Source: a bacterium (GTDB lineage Bacteria > UBA9089 > UBA9088). Taken from it: a stretch of DNA of 14,440 nucleotides. The translations under genes were made by a program, and so were the position numbers. The notes below the pieces were generated by a model. That model made no database searches. It had not been told where the DNA came from and saw only the letters and a list, made by a program, of their open reading frames with translations. The number at the start of each line of letters is the position of its first letter. Within the stretch, counting starts at the first letter, position 1. Of the stretch, positions 14,416 through 14,440 are shown in pieces. The stretch is taken from the NCBI GenBank assembly GCA_003498085.1, contig DNCM01000121.1:1-14440 (forward strand), in the 5' to 3' direction.

Positions 14416-14440
14416 CTCTAGAAAATATTATTATTGTAAG

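Larger units (their letters stand above)
14118..14440. other. Non-coding right edge with small regulatory-like motifs
   Basis: No convincing gene is seen in these 323 bases on either strand. They hold a candidate terminator just after the TPR gene, a 12-bp palindrome AGGAAATTTCCT (14325-14336), a direct repeat of AAGTAGTA (14362-14369 and 14373-14380) and a TATAAT near the edge. The pattern fits an intergenic region feeding a gene beyond the window. Confidence 0.5.

Noticed and set aside
1..14440. tRNA or rRNA genes, CRISPR arrays, insertion sequences and prophage genes.
   Set aside because: No tRNA-like T-loop/acceptor combinations, regular spaced repeats, transposase motifs or terminal inverted repeats were seen by eye.

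Overview
This is an AT-rich (about one third G+C by eye), gene-dense bacterial chromosome segment. DnaK is of the full-length bacterial type. I see no phage, IS element, CRISPR array, tRNA or rRNA. I cannot name the organism. The AT-richness, Lys/Glu-rich proteins, heavy AGA/AGG use for arginine and two DUF2723 membrane proteins fit an uncultured Gram-negative-type lineage, possibly a candidate phylum; this is inference only.

Layout. The left half (198-6785) is on the minus strand, reading from right to left: gatA, a GAF sensor histidine kinase, a stand-alone receiver protein, a receiver-kinase-fold fusion protein and a DUF2723 membrane protein. The right half (6854-14117) is on the plus strand: dnaK, a FIST-domain protein, a GAF-domain protein and a CCA-adding-type nucleotidyltransferase, followed by a second DUF2723 protein with C-terminal TPRs. 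gatA and dnaK diverge from a 68-bp region that must hold both promoters.

How the genes work together. The minus-strand trio at 2085-5349 has a 4-nt overlap and a 2-nt gap, and looks like one signalling pathway: GAF-kinase, then receiver, then a receiver fused to a phosphotransferase fold of the aminoglycoside/choline-kinase type with its catalytic motifs intact. None of the three has a DNA-binding or cyclic-nucleotide output domain, so the output is probably phosphorylation of an unknown substrate. This is the most unusual system in the window. On the plus strand, dnaK, FIST, GAF and CCA genes overlap by 1, 4 and 4 nt and form a chaperone-sensor-tRNA-maturation transcription unit without grpE or dnaJ. 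The two DUF2723 genes are diverged paralogs at opposite ends, predicted GT-C glycosyltransferases of the inner membrane.

Regulation. Near-consensus sigma70-type promoters precede the left DUF2723 gene (two in tandem) and dnaK. At gatA and the right DUF2723 gene a TATAAT lies only 6-7 nt before the likely start codon, which suggests leaderless mRNAs. The last 323 bases hold no gene but contain a candidate terminator, a 12-bp palindrome, a direct repeat and a possible outward promoter.
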